Source: Pseudoxanthomonas sp. PXM03
GTDB lineage: Bacteria; Pseudomonadota; Gammaproteobacteria; Xanthomonadales; Xanthomonadaceae
Direction: 5' to 3'
DNA length: 64,000 nucleotides
Assembly: GCF_014852005.1 (NCBI RefSeq)
Contig: NZ_JACVAU010000003.1
Span: forward strand, 310,001-374,000
Notes under the pieces: generated by a model
Told to the model about the DNA's origin: nothing
What the model saw: only the letters and a program-made list of their open reading frames with translations
The model's database searches: none
Position numbers and translations under genes: made by a program
In this document: positions 7,895-18,600 of the stretch, piece after piece
Position numbering within the stretch: position 1 is the stretch's first letter
Layout: each line of letters starts with the position of its first letter

Positions 7895-7910
7895 CGGCAC
7901 AGGACTTGCC
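7895..7910 (+). promoter_or_regulatory. Sigma-54 (-24/-12) promoter of flgG
   Basis: CGGCAC (7895-7900), five bases, TTGCC (7906-7910). The invariant GG and GC dinucleotides are present with correct spacing; the only core deviations are C for T at the start and C for A at the end. It lies 61 bp before the flgG ATG and would let the flgG-flgL block be transcribed independently of the flgB promoter. Confidence 0.75.
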
Positions 7911-7971
7911 TGAGAGGAGGCGAGGAACCGCATCGCGCGATTCCACCCCTTTCACCGCGAGGAACCACGCC

Positions 7972-8757
7972 ATGAACCAAGCCCTCTGGGTCGCCAAGAC
8001 CGGACTGGATGCGCAACAGACGCGCATGTCCGTGGTCTCCAACAACCTGGCCAACACCAACACCACCGGCTTCAAGCGCGACCGCGCCAGCTTCGAAGAC
8101 CTGTTGTACCAGCAGGTGCGCCAGCCCGGCGGCTCCACCTCTTCGCAGACCCAGCTCCCCTCCGGCCTGCAACTCGGCACTGGCGTACGCGTCGTATCCA
8201 CCTCCAAGGATTTCCAGCAGGGCAACCCGCAGCAGACCGGCCGCTCGCTGGACGTGATGGTCAACGGCCGCGGCTTCTTCGAAGTGCTACTGCCCGACGG
8301 TTCACCGGCCTACACGCGCGACGGCTCGTTCCAGATCAATGCACAGGGTGAACTGGTCACCAACAGCGGCTACCCCGTGCAACCCGGCATCCAGGTGCCC
8401 GAGGGTGCGCAGTCGATGACCATCGGCAACGACGGCACCGTCAGCGTGACCATGGCCGGCCAGGCGCAGGCACTGGAAATCGGCTCGCTGACGCTCACCG
8501 ATTTCGTCAATCCGTCCGGCCTGCAGGCCAAGGGCGAGAACCTCTACGTCGAGACCACCGCGTCCGGTCCTGCGCAGAACGGCACCCCCGGCCTCAACGG
8601 CCTCGGCAGCCTGGTGCAGGGCTCACTGGAAGGCTCCAACGTCAACGTGGTGGAAGAGCTGGTCAGCATGATCGAAACCCAGCGCGCCTACGAAATGAAC
8701 GCCAAGGCCATCTCCACCACCGACTCGATGCTCGGCTACCTCAACAACAACGTCTGA
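7972..8757 (+). CDS. flgG: Flagellar distal rod protein FlgG
   Basis: 261 residues, the standard length. N terminus [20 protein letters not shown] followed by [21 protein letters not shown] terminus [20 protein letters not shown] and [20 protein letters not shown]. FlgG builds the distal rod through the P and L rings. A longer frame begins at 7816, but the sigma-54 promoter at 7895-7910 and the GAGGAAC box just before 7972 fix the start here. Confidence 0.96.
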   Translation: MNQALWVAKTGLDAQQTRMSVVSNNLANTNTTGFKRDRASFEDLLYQQVRQPGGSTSSQTQLPSGLQLGTGVRVVSTSKDFQQGNPQQTGRSLDVMVNGRGFFEVLLPDGSPAYTRDGSFQINAQGELVTNSGYPVQPGIQVPEGAQSMTIGNDGTVSVTMAGQAQALEIGSLTLTDFVNPSGLQAKGENLYVETTASGPAQNGTPGLNGLGSLVQGSLEGSNVNVVEELVSMIETQRAYEMNAKAISTTDSMLGYLNNNV

Positions 8758-8779
8758 CCCACGCATACCGGGAATCGCC

Positions 8780-9466
8780 ATGAAGCGCTCCACGTCCGCC
8801 ACCACCCTCGCCTGCGCGCTGATGCTGCTGCCGGGCTGCGCACGCTACTACGGCGACGTGCGCCCGTACGCGCCGATGCAGCCCATCCAGCCCATCGTCG
8901 CCGCGCAGGCACCGGCCACCGCGGGCTCCATCTACCGCGCCGGCCCCGGCCTGAACCTCTACGCCGACCGCCGCGCGCGCGACGTGGGCGACCTGCTGAC
9001 GATCAACCTGGTGGAGAACACCGCCGCGCAGACCTCGGCCACCACCTCGGTCGACAAGAGCAGCGAGATCAGCATGGCCGCGCCCAACATCGCCGGTGCC
9101 CCGGTCACCTGGAACGGACGCGACATCCTCAGCGCCTCGGTCAATGGCGACCGCGGTTTCAGCGGCGCCGGCAACAGCGCGCAGAGCAACCGCCTGCAGG
9201 GCAGCGTGACCGTCACGGTGATCCAGCGCCTGCCCAACGGCAACCTGGTCGTGCAGGGCCAGAAGAACATGCGCCTGAACCAGGGCGACGAACTGGTGCA
9301 GATCCAGGGCATCGTGCGCCCGGCGGACATCGGCACCGACAACACCATCGCCTCCAGCAAGGTCGCCGACGCCCGCATCGCCTTCGGCGGCCGCGGCGCC
9401 ATCGCTCAGTCCAACTCGATGGGCTGGCTGGGCCGGTTCTTCAACTCGCCCGTCTTCCCCAACTGA
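8780..9466 (+). CDS. flgH: Flagellar L-ring lipoprotein FlgH
   Basis: 228 residues beginning with a lipoprotein signal whose lipobox is LLPGC, with the lipidated Cys at residue 20. The mature part has the FlgH hallmarks: [79 protein letters not shown]. It forms the outer-membrane bushing of the motor. It follows flgG by 22 bp. Confidence 0.96.
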   Translation: MKRSTSATTLACALMLLPGCARYYGDVRPYAPMQPIQPIVAAQAPATAGSIYRAGPGLNLYADRRARDVGDLLTINLVENTAAQTSATTSVDKSSEISMAAPNIAGAPVTWNGRDILSASVNGDRGFSGAGNSAQSNRLQGSVTVTVIQRLPNGNLVVQGQKNMRLNQGDELVQIQGIVRPADIGTDNTIASSKVADARIAFGGRGAIAQSNSMGWLGRFFNSPVFPN

Positions 9467-9476
9467 GCATCGCGCC

Positions 9477-10658
9477 ATGGATACGCCCAACGCCGAACGC
9501 TCGAACCCCGCGCCCGCGAAGAAGCCGCGCCGCATCGATACCTATACGCTGCTGGGCCTGCTGGCATGGATCGGGCTGGTGCTGCTCTGCCTGGCACCCG
9601 CCGCGCGCGCCGAACGCATCAAGGATCTCGCCCAGGTCGGCGGCGTGCGCAGCAATCCGCTGGTTGGCTACGGCCTGGTCGTGGGTCTGGATGGCAGTGG
9701 CGACCGCACCAGCCAGGCGCCCTTCACGGTGCAGAGCCTGAAGAACATGCTGGGCGAACTGGGCGTCAACGTGCCGGCCAACGTCAATCCGCAGCTGAAG
9801 AACGTGGCGGCGGTGGCGATCCACGCCGACCTGCCTGCCTTCGCCAAGCCGGGCCAGCCGATCGACATCACCGTGTCCTCCATCGGCAACGCCACCTCGC
9901 TGCGCGGCGGCAGCCTGTTGATGGCGCCCTTGCGCGGAGCCGATGGCGAGGTCTACGCGATCGCCCAAGGCAACCTGGTGGTCGGCGGCTTTGGCGCGCA
10001 GGGACGCGATGGCTCGCGCGTGTCGATCAATGTCCCCAGCGTGGGCCGCATTCCCAACGGCGCCACGGTGGAGCGCGCGGTGCCCAACGCTCTGGACACC
10101 GGCGACGGCACGATCACGCTGAACCTGCATCGCGCCGACTTCACCACGGTCTCGCGCATGGTCGCCGCACTGGAACAGAACTTCGGCGCGGGCAATGCCT
10201 ATGCGCTGGATGCCGTCACGGTCGCCGTGCGCGCGCCCGCCGACGTGTCCCGCCGCATCAACTTCCTCGCCCAGGTCGAGAACCTGGAACTTACGCCCGG
10301 CAGTGCGCCGGCCAAGGTGATCGTCAACGCGCGCACCGGCACCGTGGTGATCGGCGCGCAGGTGCAGGTGATGCCGGCGGCGGTGACGCATGGCTCGCTG
10401 ACGGTGACCATCACCGAATCGGCCAACGTCAGCCAGCCGAATGAATTCTCGCGCGGCGGCAACACGGTGGTGACACCGCAGTCGACCGTCTCCGTCAGCC
10501 AGGAAGGCAACCGGATGTTCAAGTTCGAGGGCGGCACCTCGCTGGACGAAATCGTCCGCGCCGTGAACGAAGTCGGCGCCGCGCCCGGCGACCTCATCGC
10601 GATCCTGGAAGCCCTGAAGCAGGCCGGCGCCCTGCGGGCAGAGCTCGAGGTGATCTGA
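9477..10658 (+). CDS. flgI: Flagellar P-ring protein FlgI
   Basis: 393 residues. After a basic N-terminal stretch (KKPRR) comes a hydrophobic segment ([21 protein letters not shown]) that should act as a Sec signal. The mature protein starts [21 protein letters not shown], the family signature, followed by GLDGSGD and a C-terminal [20 protein letters not shown]. It forms the periplasmic P ring with help from FlgA. The N region of about 25 residues before the hydrophobic core is longer than usual, so a later start is possible. Confidence 0.94.
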   Translation: MDTPNAERSNPAPAKKPRRIDTYTLLGLLAWIGLVLLCLAPAARAERIKDLAQVGGVRSNPLVGYGLVVGLDGSGDRTSQAPFTVQSLKNMLGELGVNVPANVNPQLKNVAAVAIHADLPAFAKPGQPIDITVSSIGNATSLRGGSLLMAPLRGADGEVYAIAQGNLVVGGFGAQGRDGSRVSINVPSVGRIPNGATVERAVPNALDTGDGTITLNLHRADFTTVSRMVAALEQNFGAGNAYALDAVTVAVRAPADVSRRINFLAQVENLELTPGSAPAKVIVNARTGTVVIGAQVQVMPAAVTHGSLTVTITESANVSQPNEFSRGGNTVVTPQSTVSVSQEGNRMFKFEGGTSLDEIVRAVNEVGAAPGDLIAILEALKQAGALRAELEVI

Positions 10659-10659
10659 C

Positions 10660-11724
10660 ATGGCCAGCACGCCCATCGGCGCACTGAATTCTCCCTTGCC
10701 GCTGGCCGACGCCAGTGGCAAGCCCGACAACGCCCGCATCCACGATGTCGCGCGGAAGCTGGAAGGCCAGTTCGCACAGATGATGATCAAGTGCATGCGC
10801 GAGGCAGGCTTCGGGGATTCGCTGTTCCCGGGTGAAAACCAGGTGTTCCGCGACATGTACGACCAGCAGATCGCCAAGGCGATGAGCGAAGGACGCGGCC
10901 TCGGCCTGGCACCGATGATCGCGCGCCAGCTGGGCGCCACCGATGCGACTGCGCCTGCCGTGCCCGCCAGCACCGCGTTGTCGGCCTACAAGCGGCTGCT
11001 GCCGGGCAACGAGGCCGATTCCATGCTCGACGCCATCGCCGGCCGCGGGATCGGCAGCACCTCTGCGCGCGGCGATGCCGGCATACCGGCCACGATCACG
11101 CTGGACACCATCACCGTGCGTCCCGATGCGGCCTGCGACGAAGTCGAGAGCGTGGCGTCGGCCGACCCGTCGAAATACGCGCGCAACACACCGGAACGCT
11201 TCGTCGCCGAGATCTGGGACCACGCCAAGCAGGCCGCGAAGGAACTGGGCGTGGATCCGCGCGCCCTGGTCGCGCAGGCCGCGCTGGAAACCGGCTGGGG
11301 CAAGCGCCAGATCAGGACCGGCGACGGCGACAGCGCGCACAACCTGTTCGGCATCAAGGCCACCGGCTGGAAGGGCGAGCGCGCCCGTACCGCCACGCAC
11401 GAGTACAGCAACGGCGTGAAGCGCAGCGAGACGGCGGATTTCCGCGCGTACGCTTCGCCCGCCGAGAGCTTCGCCGACTACGTGCGGCTGTTGAAGAGCA
11501 ATCCGCGCTACCAGCAGGCCCTCGCCGCCGGCAAGGACATCGCCGGTTTCGCCCGCGGCCTGCAGCGCGCCGGGTACGCCACCGACCCCACCTACGCCAA
11601 CAAGATCGCGTCGATCGCCAACGGGCCCACGCTGGGCAAGGTGTTGTCGGCGATCGGCGACACCGTCGGCGGCAAGGTCGGCGGCTTCGTCGGCAACGCC
11701 ATCGGCAACGCACTGCAGCGCTGA
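10660..11724 (+). CDS. flgJ: Flagellar rod cap and peptidoglycan hydrolase FlgJ
   Basis: 354 residues with the two-domain FlgJ layout. Residues about 25-90 are the rod-cap domain (VARKLEGQFAQMMIKCMREA, FPGENQVFRDMYDQQIAKAM). Residues about 185-340 are a glucosaminidase-type domain with catalytic Glu in AALETGWG, the NLFGIKATGW motif and FADYVRLLKSNPRY. It caps the growing rod and opens the peptidoglycan. It begins one base after the flgI stop. Confidence 0.95.
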   Translation: MASTPIGALNSPLPLADASGKPDNARIHDVARKLEGQFAQMMIKCMREAGFGDSLFPGENQVFRDMYDQQIAKAMSEGRGLGLAPMIARQLGATDATAPAVPASTALSAYKRLLPGNEADSMLDAIAGRGIGSTSARGDAGIPATITLDTITVRPDAACDEVESVASADPSKYARNTPERFVAEIWDHAKQAAKELGVDPRALVAQAALETGWGKRQIRTGDGDSAHNLFGIKATGWKGERARTATHEYSNGVKRSETADFRAYASPAESFADYVRLLKSNPRYQQALAAGKDIAGFARGLQRAGYATDPTYANKIASIANGPTLGKVLSAIGDTVGGKVGGFVGNAIGNALQR

Positions 11725-11738
11725 TCCAGGGAGCACGC

Positions 11739-13619
11739 ATGTCCAACCTTCTCGCCACCGGCAGCAGCGCCCTCCTCGCTTTCCAGCGCGCCCTGTCCAC
11801 GGTCAGCCACAACGTCGCCAACATCAACACGCCGGGCTACTCGCGCCAGCGTGCCGAATTCGAAGCGCGCGACGGCACCTTCTTCGGCCAGGGCTACCAG
11901 GGCAACGGCGTGCAGATCGTCGACGTGCGCCGCATGGCCGACTCGCTGGCCACCTCGCGCCTGCTCGACAGTGGCGGCGAACTCTCGCGCCTGCAGCAGT
12001 TGTCGGTCCTCTCCACCCGGCTCGACCAGCTGTTCTCCGAGAAGGCGACCGGCATCAGTGCGCCGTGGTCCAGCTTCTTCGATTCGGTCAGCGCGCTGTC
12101 CTCCAACGCCGCCGGCTCCGCCGACCGCGAAAGCGTGCTGGCGCAGGCGAATGCGCTGGTCACCCGCTTCCGCCAGATCGACCAGCATCTCGACGGCCTG
12201 GATACCGAAGTCAATGCGGGCCTGACCGCCGCCACGGGCGAAGTGAACCGCCTGGCGAAGGAGATCGCCCAGCTCAACGGCCAGATCGGCGGCAATACGA
12301 ATCCCTCCGGCGACCTGCTGGACCGCCGCGACCAGCTCATCAGCGAACTGGTCGCCTTCACCGGTGGCAACGCGGTGACGCAGGACGGCGGACTGGTCAA
12401 CGTCTTCAGCGCCGGTGGTCAACCGCTGGTGGTCGGTGCGAGCGCCAGCACGCTGGTCACCGTGCCCGATGCGTATCGTCCCGAGCGCCTGCAGGTGGCG
12501 CTGGAAACCAACGGCCAACGCATCACCCTGGACAAGCGCGCGCTTGGCGGCCAGATCGGCGGCCTGATCGAATTCCGTACCACCGTGCTTGATCCGGCCG
12601 TGGCCGAACTGGGGCGCGTGGCCACCTCGCTGGCGCAGACCTTCAATGAAGGACATCGCGCCGGCATGGACCAGTACGGGCAGATCGGCGGCGATTTCTT
12701 CAGCCTGCCCGCGCCGCGCATTTCGTCGCATGCGGGCAATGCCGGCAACGCGGTGCTGCAGACATCGATCGGCAGCGTATCGGCGCTGAATGCGCAGAAT
12801 GTGTTGTTGCGCTTCGACGGCGGCGCGTGGGTGGCGACGCATCCGGAAACCGGCGCGGCCATCGCCACCACCGGTACAGGCACCGCCGCCGATCCGCTGG
12901 TGGTGAACGGCATCGAAGTGGTGCTGGCCTCCGGCGCGCCGGCCACCAACGACCGTTTCCTGCTGCAGCCCACGGCCGGCGCCGCCGGCAACCTGGGGGT
13001 CGCGATCACCGATCCCGGCCGCATCGCGGCCGCCACGCCGGTCAAGGCCACGACCGACATGGCCAACACCGGCAGCGGCAAGCTGAGCGGACTGAAGGTG
13101 ACCGACGCGGCCAACGCTGGCCTGCTGGCGCCGGTGGACATCGAGTTCATCGACGCCACGCAATACACCATCAATGGCACCGGCCCGTTCCCCTACACGC
13201 CGGGGCAGACGATCGCATCGAACGGCTGGAGCCTGGTGCTGGATGGCGCGCCTGCGGCGGGTGACACCTTCAGTGTCGGACCCACCGGCGCCAACTCCAG
13301 CGACAACGGCAACGCCAAGCTGCTGTCGAACCTGGACGACGCGCGCGCGCTCAACGGCGGCACACTGACGCTCAACGGCGCGATCGGCGGCCTGACCACG
13401 CAGGTCGGTTCGGCGGCGCGCCAGGCGGACTATTCCGCGCAGGCGCAGCAGGTCATCCATGACCAGGCGCAGGCCGCACGCGATGCGGTTTCCGGCGTCA
13501 ACCTGGACGAAGAAGCCGCCGACCTGATGCGCCTGCAGCAGGCGTACCAGGCCGCGTCGCAGATCATCGCCACCGCCGACACCCTGTTCCAGGCGCTGCT
13601 GGGAGCCACACGCCGATGA
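11739..13619 (+). CDS. flgK: Flagellar hook-filament junction protein FlgK (HAP1)
   Basis: 626 residues. N terminus: STVSHNVANINTPGYSRQRA, then GQGYQGNGVQIVDVRRM. C terminus: ARDAVSGVNLDEEAADLMRL and QQAYQAASQIIATADTLFQA, the paired D0 helices. The middle third holds the variable domains. FlgK is the first junction layer between hook and filament and is a client of the FlgN chaperone encoded at 568-912. A GGGAG box precedes the ATG. Confidence 0.95.
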   Translation: MSNLLATGSSALLAFQRALSTVSHNVANINTPGYSRQRAEFEARDGTFFGQGYQGNGVQIVDVRRMADSLATSRLLDSGGELSRLQQLSVLSTRLDQLFSEKATGISAPWSSFFDSVSALSSNAAGSADRESVLAQANALVTRFRQIDQHLDGLDTEVNAGLTAATGEVNRLAKEIAQLNGQIGGNTNPSGDLLDRRDQLISELVAFTGGNAVTQDGGLVNVFSAGGQPLVVGASASTLVTVPDAYRPERLQVALETNGQRITLDKRALGGQIGGLIEFRTTVLDPAVAELGRVATSLAQTFNEGHRAGMDQYGQIGGDFFSLPAPRISSHAGNAGNAVLQTSIGSVSALNAQNVLLRFDGGAWVATHPETGAAIATTGTGTAADPLVVNGIEVVLASGAPATNDRFLLQPTAGAAGNLGVAITDPGRIAAATPVKATTDMANTGSGKLSGLKVTDAANAGLLAPVDIEFIDATQYTINGTGPFPYTPGQTIASNGWSLVLDGAPAAGDTFSVGPTGANSSDNGNAKLLSNLDDARALNGGTLTLNGAIGGLTTQVGSAARQADYSAQAQQVIHDQAQAARDAVSGVNLDEEAADLMRLQQAYQAASQIIATADTLFQALLGATRR

Positions 13620-14818
13620 ACTACCGTATCTCCACCGGGATGATGTACCAGCAGTCGATCAACACGATGCTGGCCAAGCAGGCGAAGCTGGCGCATACCC
13701 AGCAACAGCTCTCCAGCGGACAGCGCCTGGTCACCGCCAAGGACGATCCGGTCGCCGCCGGCACCGCCGTGGGACTGGACCGTGCGGTGGCCGAACTCGA
13801 ACGCTTCGGCATGAACGCCAGCGCCGTGCAGAACCGCCTGGGCCTGCAGGAGAACGCGCTGACCCAGGTTGGCGATGCGATGGCGCGCGTCAACGAGCTC
13901 GTCATCCAGGCCAACAATGCGGCCATGGGCGACGACAGTCGCCAGGCGATCAGCACTGAGCTGAAATCGATCTATGCCGGCCTGCTGGACCTGGCCAACA
14001 GTACCGACGGCGCCGGCCGCTACCTGTTCGGCGGCACCAGCGACGGCAGCGCGCCGTTCGCCATCGCCGGCGGCAACGTGATCTACAGCGGCGACCAGAC
14101 CCAGCGGCAGGTGGAAGTGGCGCCGGACATGTTTGTCGCCGACACCCTGCCCGGCAGCGAGGTGTTCCTGCGCCTGCGCACCGGCGATGGCCGCATCGAC
14201 GGTCAGCCGGCTGCCGGCAATACCGGCACGGGCTTGCTGATGGGCTTCAGCGTGACTGATTCCACGGCCTGGGACGGTGACACCTACACGCTCAGCTTCG
14301 GCGCGGGCAATACCTACCAGGTAGTCGATGGCGGCGGCGCGGTGGTCGCCACGGGTGCGTATGCCAAGGGCGAGAGCATCGCCTTTGCCGGCGTGCAGAT
14401 GAAGATCGACGGCCAGCCCGCCAATGGCGACAGCTTCACGCTGGGGCCGGCCGGCTCGCGCGACATCTTCGCCACCGTGCAGGGCCTGATCGACACGCTG
14501 GAGACCAGCCCCACCACCGACACCCAGCGTGCCGTCATGCAGAACAGCCTGCAGGCAGCCATGCGCGATATCGCTACCGCGCAGAGCAGGATGATCGACG
14601 CGCGCGCCAGCGGCGGTGCACAGCTGTCGGCCATCGACGACGCCGCTGCGCTGCGCGAGGCGAACAACGTTACCTTGCAGGGCACGCTGTCCACCCTGCG
14701 CGACCTGGACTGGGCCGAAGCCATCGGCCGTTACCAGATGGAAAACACCGCCCTGCAGGCCGCACAGACGGTCTTCATGCAGATGCAATCGCTGTCGTTG
14801 TTCAAGCTGATGGGCTGA
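13616..14818 (+). CDS. flgL: Flagellar hook-filament junction protein FlgL (HAP3)
   Basis: 400 residues, overlapping the flgK stop by four bases (ATGA), so translation is probably coupled. N terminus RISTGMMYQQSINTMLAKQA and LSSGQRLVTAKDDPVAAGTA; C terminus LSTLRDLDWAEAIGRYQMEN and QTVFMQMQSLSLFKLMG, all flagellin-like. FlgL forms the second junction layer on which filament flagellin assembles. Last gene of the run, followed by a terminator. Confidence 0.95.
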   Translation: MNYRISTGMMYQQSINTMLAKQAKLAHTQQQLSSGQRLVTAKDDPVAAGTAVGLDRAVAELERFGMNASAVQNRLGLQENALTQVGDAMARVNELVIQANNAAMGDDSRQAISTELKSIYAGLLDLANSTDGAGRYLFGGTSDGSAPFAIAGGNVIYSGDQTQRQVEVAPDMFVADTLPGSEVFLRLRTGDGRIDGQPAAGNTGTGLLMGFSVTDSTAWDGDTYTLSFGAGNTYQVVDGGGAVVATGAYAKGESIAFAGVQMKIDGQPANGDSFTLGPAGSRDIFATVQGLIDTLETSPTTDTQRAVMQNSLQAAMRDIATAQSRMIDARASGGAQLSAIDDAAALREANNVTLQGTLSTLRDLDWAEAIGRYQMENTALQAAQTVFMQMQSLSLFKLMG

Positions 14819-14854
14819 CGGCGGCGCCCAAACTTTCATGCAGTCCTTGCCTTC

Positions 14855-14882
14855 ACGCCGCGCTCCCTCGCGGCGTTTTTTT
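14855..14882 (+). terminator. Rho-independent terminator after flgL
   Basis: Perfect stem ACGCCGCG / CGCGGCGT with a six-base loop, followed by a T run (TTTTTTT). It ends the flgG-flgL block 37 bp after the flgL stop. Confidence 0.92.
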
Positions 14883-14884
14883 GT

Positions 14885-15035
14885 ATCTCCCCTTCTCCCC
14901 GCCTGCGGGGAGAAGGTGCCCGGAGGGCGGATGAGGGGCCGAGCGCTGTAATTCATCGGGCGCAGCACTCTCGCCTCTCCGTTCGCCCCTCACCCGCCTT
15001 CGGCACCCTCTCCCCGCTGCGCAGGGAGAGGGGAA
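14885..15035. repeat. Paired CCCTCTCC-type palindromes at the flgL/alkB border
   Basis: Two inverted copies of a hairpin unit: CCTTCTCCCC...GGGGAGAAGG at about 14889-14915, and CCCTCTCCCC...GGGAGAGGGG at about 15008-15034, each flanked by a GGCGGATGAGGGG-like tail. The same family is seen at 7010, 7753, 55010 and 55096. The right copy supplies the last codons and stop of the AlkB-like gene. Confidence 0.75.
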
Positions 15036-15628
15036 CTTATCGGCCGCACCCGGAACACCACGCTGATCCGCGGCCCCTGCTGCCGCCGCGTCTTCGGTAT
15101 GCCGTGTTCGTGCGTGCTCTGCGAGGCATGGCTCATCGACAGCACGCTGCCAGGCGCGAGGTCGACCGCCAGCGTCTCGCGCCTGCCCGCACGGGCACGG
15201 ATCAGCATGCGCCGCGGTGCGCCCAGCGAGACCAGCGTGATCGGATGGCCGGCCGCCACCGTGTGCAGCTTGTCGCCGTGCATGGCGACGCTGTCGTCGC
15301 CGTTGCGGTAGAGGTTCATGCCGATGCGCGAGTACGGTGCCAGCGCCTTCGCCTGTACGCAGGCCAGCAGCGCCGCCAGCGGCAGGTCGTCCGGCAGCGC
15401 GTCCACGGGATAGTTCGCCAGCAGCCGCGGCACGTCGACGATGCGGTCGTACATCGGGCGCTGGAGGTGCGTCCACGCGGCCTGGGCGAGGAGGATGTCG
15501 AACCAGTGTCCTGCCGTGACGGGATCGATCACCCCGGGCCAGTAGCGGATGCCGCCCTCCGCGTCGTCCACCAGCGGCACTACGCCGGGTGCGAACAGAT
15601 CGTCGGTCAACGTGGACAGAGCGTGCAT
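14990..15628 (-). CDS. alkB: AlkB-like 2-oxoglutarate/Fe(II) dioxygenase
   Basis: 212 residues of the AlkB family, which removes alkyl groups from DNA bases by oxidative demethylation. The iron-binding His-x-Asp is seen in SVAMHGDKL, the second His in QSTHEHGIPKT, and the 2-oxoglutarate Arg in GPRISVVFR. The start at 15628 lies 7 bp after the dnaE2 stop, and its GAGG box overlaps that stop, so it looks like the fifth gene of the lexA2-imuA-imuB-dnaE2 operon. The last 15 or so residues (SSPLPAQRGEGAEGG) come from the adjacent palindromic repeat, meaning the repeat replaced the original C-terminal end. Confidence 0.88.
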   Translation of the reverse strand: MHALSTLTDDLFAPGVVPLVDDAEGGIRYWPGVIDPVTAGHWFDILLAQAAWTHLQRPMYDRIVDVPRLLANYPVDALPDDLPLAALLACVQAKALAPYSRIGMNLYRNGDDSVAMHGDKLHTVAAGHPITLVSLGAPRRMLIRARAGRRETLAVDLAPGSVLSMSHASQSTHEHGIPKTRRQQGPRISVVFRVRPISSPLPAQRGEGAEGG

Positions 15629-15635
15629 GGCGGCC

Positions 15636-18600
15636 TCAGTGGAAATCGCGCGAAGAGGTCTGCAGTTCGCCCAGCAGATGGCTGAAGTCGTGCAGGTCGT
15701 GGGCGATCAGATGGCGCACGCCATCGACATGCTCCCAGCGACCACGCACACCCAGCAGGCGCGCACCCAGCAGGGCCTTGCGCCGGCGTTCGGCGATGCG
15801 TGCCCAGACCACGACATTGACCACGCCATGCTCGTCTTCCAGGGTGACGAAGATGACGCCGCTGGCCGTACCGGGCCGCTGGCGCTGGGTGACGATGCCG
15901 GCCACATGCACACCACGCCCGTGCGGCAGGTCCTGCAGCTGGCGCGAATCGACCACGCGCTGCTGGCGCAGGCGCTCTCGCAGCAACGCCAGCGGATGCA
16001 CGCCCAGCGTCAGTCCGGTGACGCGGTAATCCGACAGCACGTCTTCGACCTGGCTCGGCGCGGGGAGCACGATGTCGTCCTCGTCAGGACTTCCCGGCAA
16101 CAGCGGGCGCTGGCGCTCGATGCCGGCCGCCGCCCAACGTGCAGCATGGCGATGGCCTGCAAGCGACTGCAGTGCGCCCGCTTCTGCCAGCGCACTGCGT
16201 GCCTTCTCGTCGAGACTGGCGCGCAGGCACAGGTCGCGTACGTCGGTAAAAGGTCGCTGTGCGCGAGCGGACATGATCGCCTTGCCCACCGTTTCCGATA
16301 ACCCGCTGACCTGGCGAAAACCGAGACGCACCGCGGCTTGCCCTCCTCGAACGGCATCGCTTCGCATCCGGCCGCCTTCCAACGTGTTGTCCCAGTCACT
16401 GCAGGCCACATCCACGGCACGGACTTCAATACGCGGCCGCCCCGCCGAATGACCCCGCCGCGCGTCCTGCACGATCTGGCTCGCCGAGTAGAAACCCATC
16501 GGCTGCGCGTTGAGCAACGCACACACGAACGCCGCCGGCTCATGCCGCTTCAGCCAGCAGCTGATGTAGACCAGCTTGGCGAACGAAGCGGCATGGCTCT
16601 GCGGGAAACCGTAGGAACCGAAACCCTTGATCTGCTCGAAGATCTGGTCGATGAATTCGGAGGAGTAGTCCTTGTCCTCCATCAACCGACGGATCTTGTC
16701 GCGGTGCGGCGTCATGTCGCCGCCTCTGCCCCACGCCGCCATCGAACGGCGCAGGCCATCGGCTTCCGAAGGCGTATAGCCGGCATGGATCACCAGTTCC
16801 ATCACCTGCTCCTGGAACAGCGGGATGCCCAACGTGTTGCCGAGGATGGCCTCGATGCCCTCGGACGGATACGTCACCGCTTCTTTCTTCTGCCGGCGCC
16901 GCAGGTATGGATGCACCATGCCGCCCTGGATGGGGCCGGGACGGACGATGGCCACTTCGATCACCAGGTCATAGAAATTCTTCGGTTTCAGCCGCGGCAG
17001 CATGCTCATCTGCGCGCGCGATTCGATCTGGAACACGCCGATGGTGTCGGCGGCCTGGATCATCGCGTAGGTCCGCTTGTCTCCCGGCGGCAGTCCGGCC
17101 AGGTCGATCGTGTAGCCGTGGTGCTTCGCCACCAGGTCCACGGCCTTTTTGATGCAGGTAAGCATGCCCAGTGCCAGGCAGTCGACCTTCAGCAGCTTCA
17201 TCGTCTCCAGGTCGTCCTTGTCCCACTGGATGATGGTGCGGTCGTCCATCGCGGCGTTTTCGACCGGCACGACTTCGGACAGCGGCCCGTCGTTGATGAC
17301 GAAGCCGCCGACATGCTGCGACAAATGGCGTGGATGTCCGCGCAGCTGGGTGGTCACCGCCAGCACGCGATGGATCAGCGGGTTCTCCGGATCGAAGCCG
17401 GCTTCGCGCAGGCGCTGTTCCATCGGCGTCTCGCCATTGCCCCAGCCGAAGCACTCGGCCAGCAATGCGATCTGGTCCGGCGGCAGGCCGAAGGCCTTGG
17501 CCACGTCGCGCACGGCGCTCTTGCCGCGATAGCGGATGACGGTGGCGGCCAACGCCGCACGGCGGCGGCCGTATTTGCCGTAGACGTACTGCAGCACTTC
17601 CTCGCGTCGCGCGTGCTCGAAGTCGACGTCGATGTCCGGCGGCTCGCCGCGCTCCTCGGACAGGAAGCGCGCCATCAGCAGCCGGCTTTCTGCGGGATCA
17701 ACCACGGTGATACCCAGCGCGAAGCAGACGGCCGAGTTGGCCGAGGAGCCGCGCCCCTGGCACAGGATGTCCCGCGACTTGGCGAAGCGGACGATGTCTT
17801 CGACCGTCAGGAAGAATGCTTCGTACTTGAGCTTGGCGATGAGGGCGAGTTCCTCGTCGATCTGCACAACGATGGCCGGCGGGACGCCATCCTTCCAACG
17901 CTCCCGCATGCCCTGCTCGGTCAGCGCGCGCAGCCAGCTGGCCGGCGTATGACCGGCCGGCACCAGTTCGGCCGGATAGCGGTACTTCACCTCCTCCATC
18001 GAGAACGTGCAGCGCTGCGCCAGGGCCACGGCGTTTTCCAGCAACGCCGCGGGATAGATGTTGCCCAGCGCCCGCCGCGTGCGCAGGTGGCGCTCGCCGT
18101 TGCGGAACAGATGTTCTCCGCACTCCGCCAGCGGCAAGGTATGGCGGATCGCCGTCATCGTGTCCTGCAGCACCCGCTGTCGACGCACATCCATGTGCAC
18201 ATCGCCGCTGGCGATGGTCGTCATCGACATCCGTACGGCCAGATCCAGCAACTGCTGGAGGCGCGCCGCGTCGTCCTGCTCACGGTGCAGTTCCACCGCC
18301 AGGTGCACACGCGCACCCAGCACCTGCTGCAGCCAGCGCCCTTGCGCATCGTCCGGTGTGCGGCATGGCAGCCACAGCGCGAACAGACCGCCGGCCTCCG
18401 GTTCTTCGTTCCCCAATACCCGTTCCACATCCTGACGCGTGAGCCGGTACGTGCCCTTGGGTGCGGCACGGCGTGCGGTGGTGATCAGTTCGCACAGGCG
18501 CGTGTATCCGTGCAGGGTTTCCACCAGCAACGCGCACTTCAGCCCACACGCCAGGGTGAATTCGCTGCCGACGATCAACTTCAGCCCGGTGGCGCGCGAC

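Larger units (their letters stand above)
7001..7971. other. Non-coding stretch interrupting flgF-flgG
   Basis: About 970 bp with no credible gene. It contains the nested inverted repeat (7010-7790) and, at the end, a sigma-54 promoter for flgG. No transposase, integrase or target-site duplication could be recognised at its borders. Confidence 0.7.

Noticed and set aside
7083..7975. Several open frames on both strands in the flgF-flgG spacer, including ones with FFACAKKSRQKK-like text
   Set aside because: They are readings of the inverted repeat in various frames, mirror each other on the two strands, lack conserved domains and good starts, and would overlap the flgG promoter.
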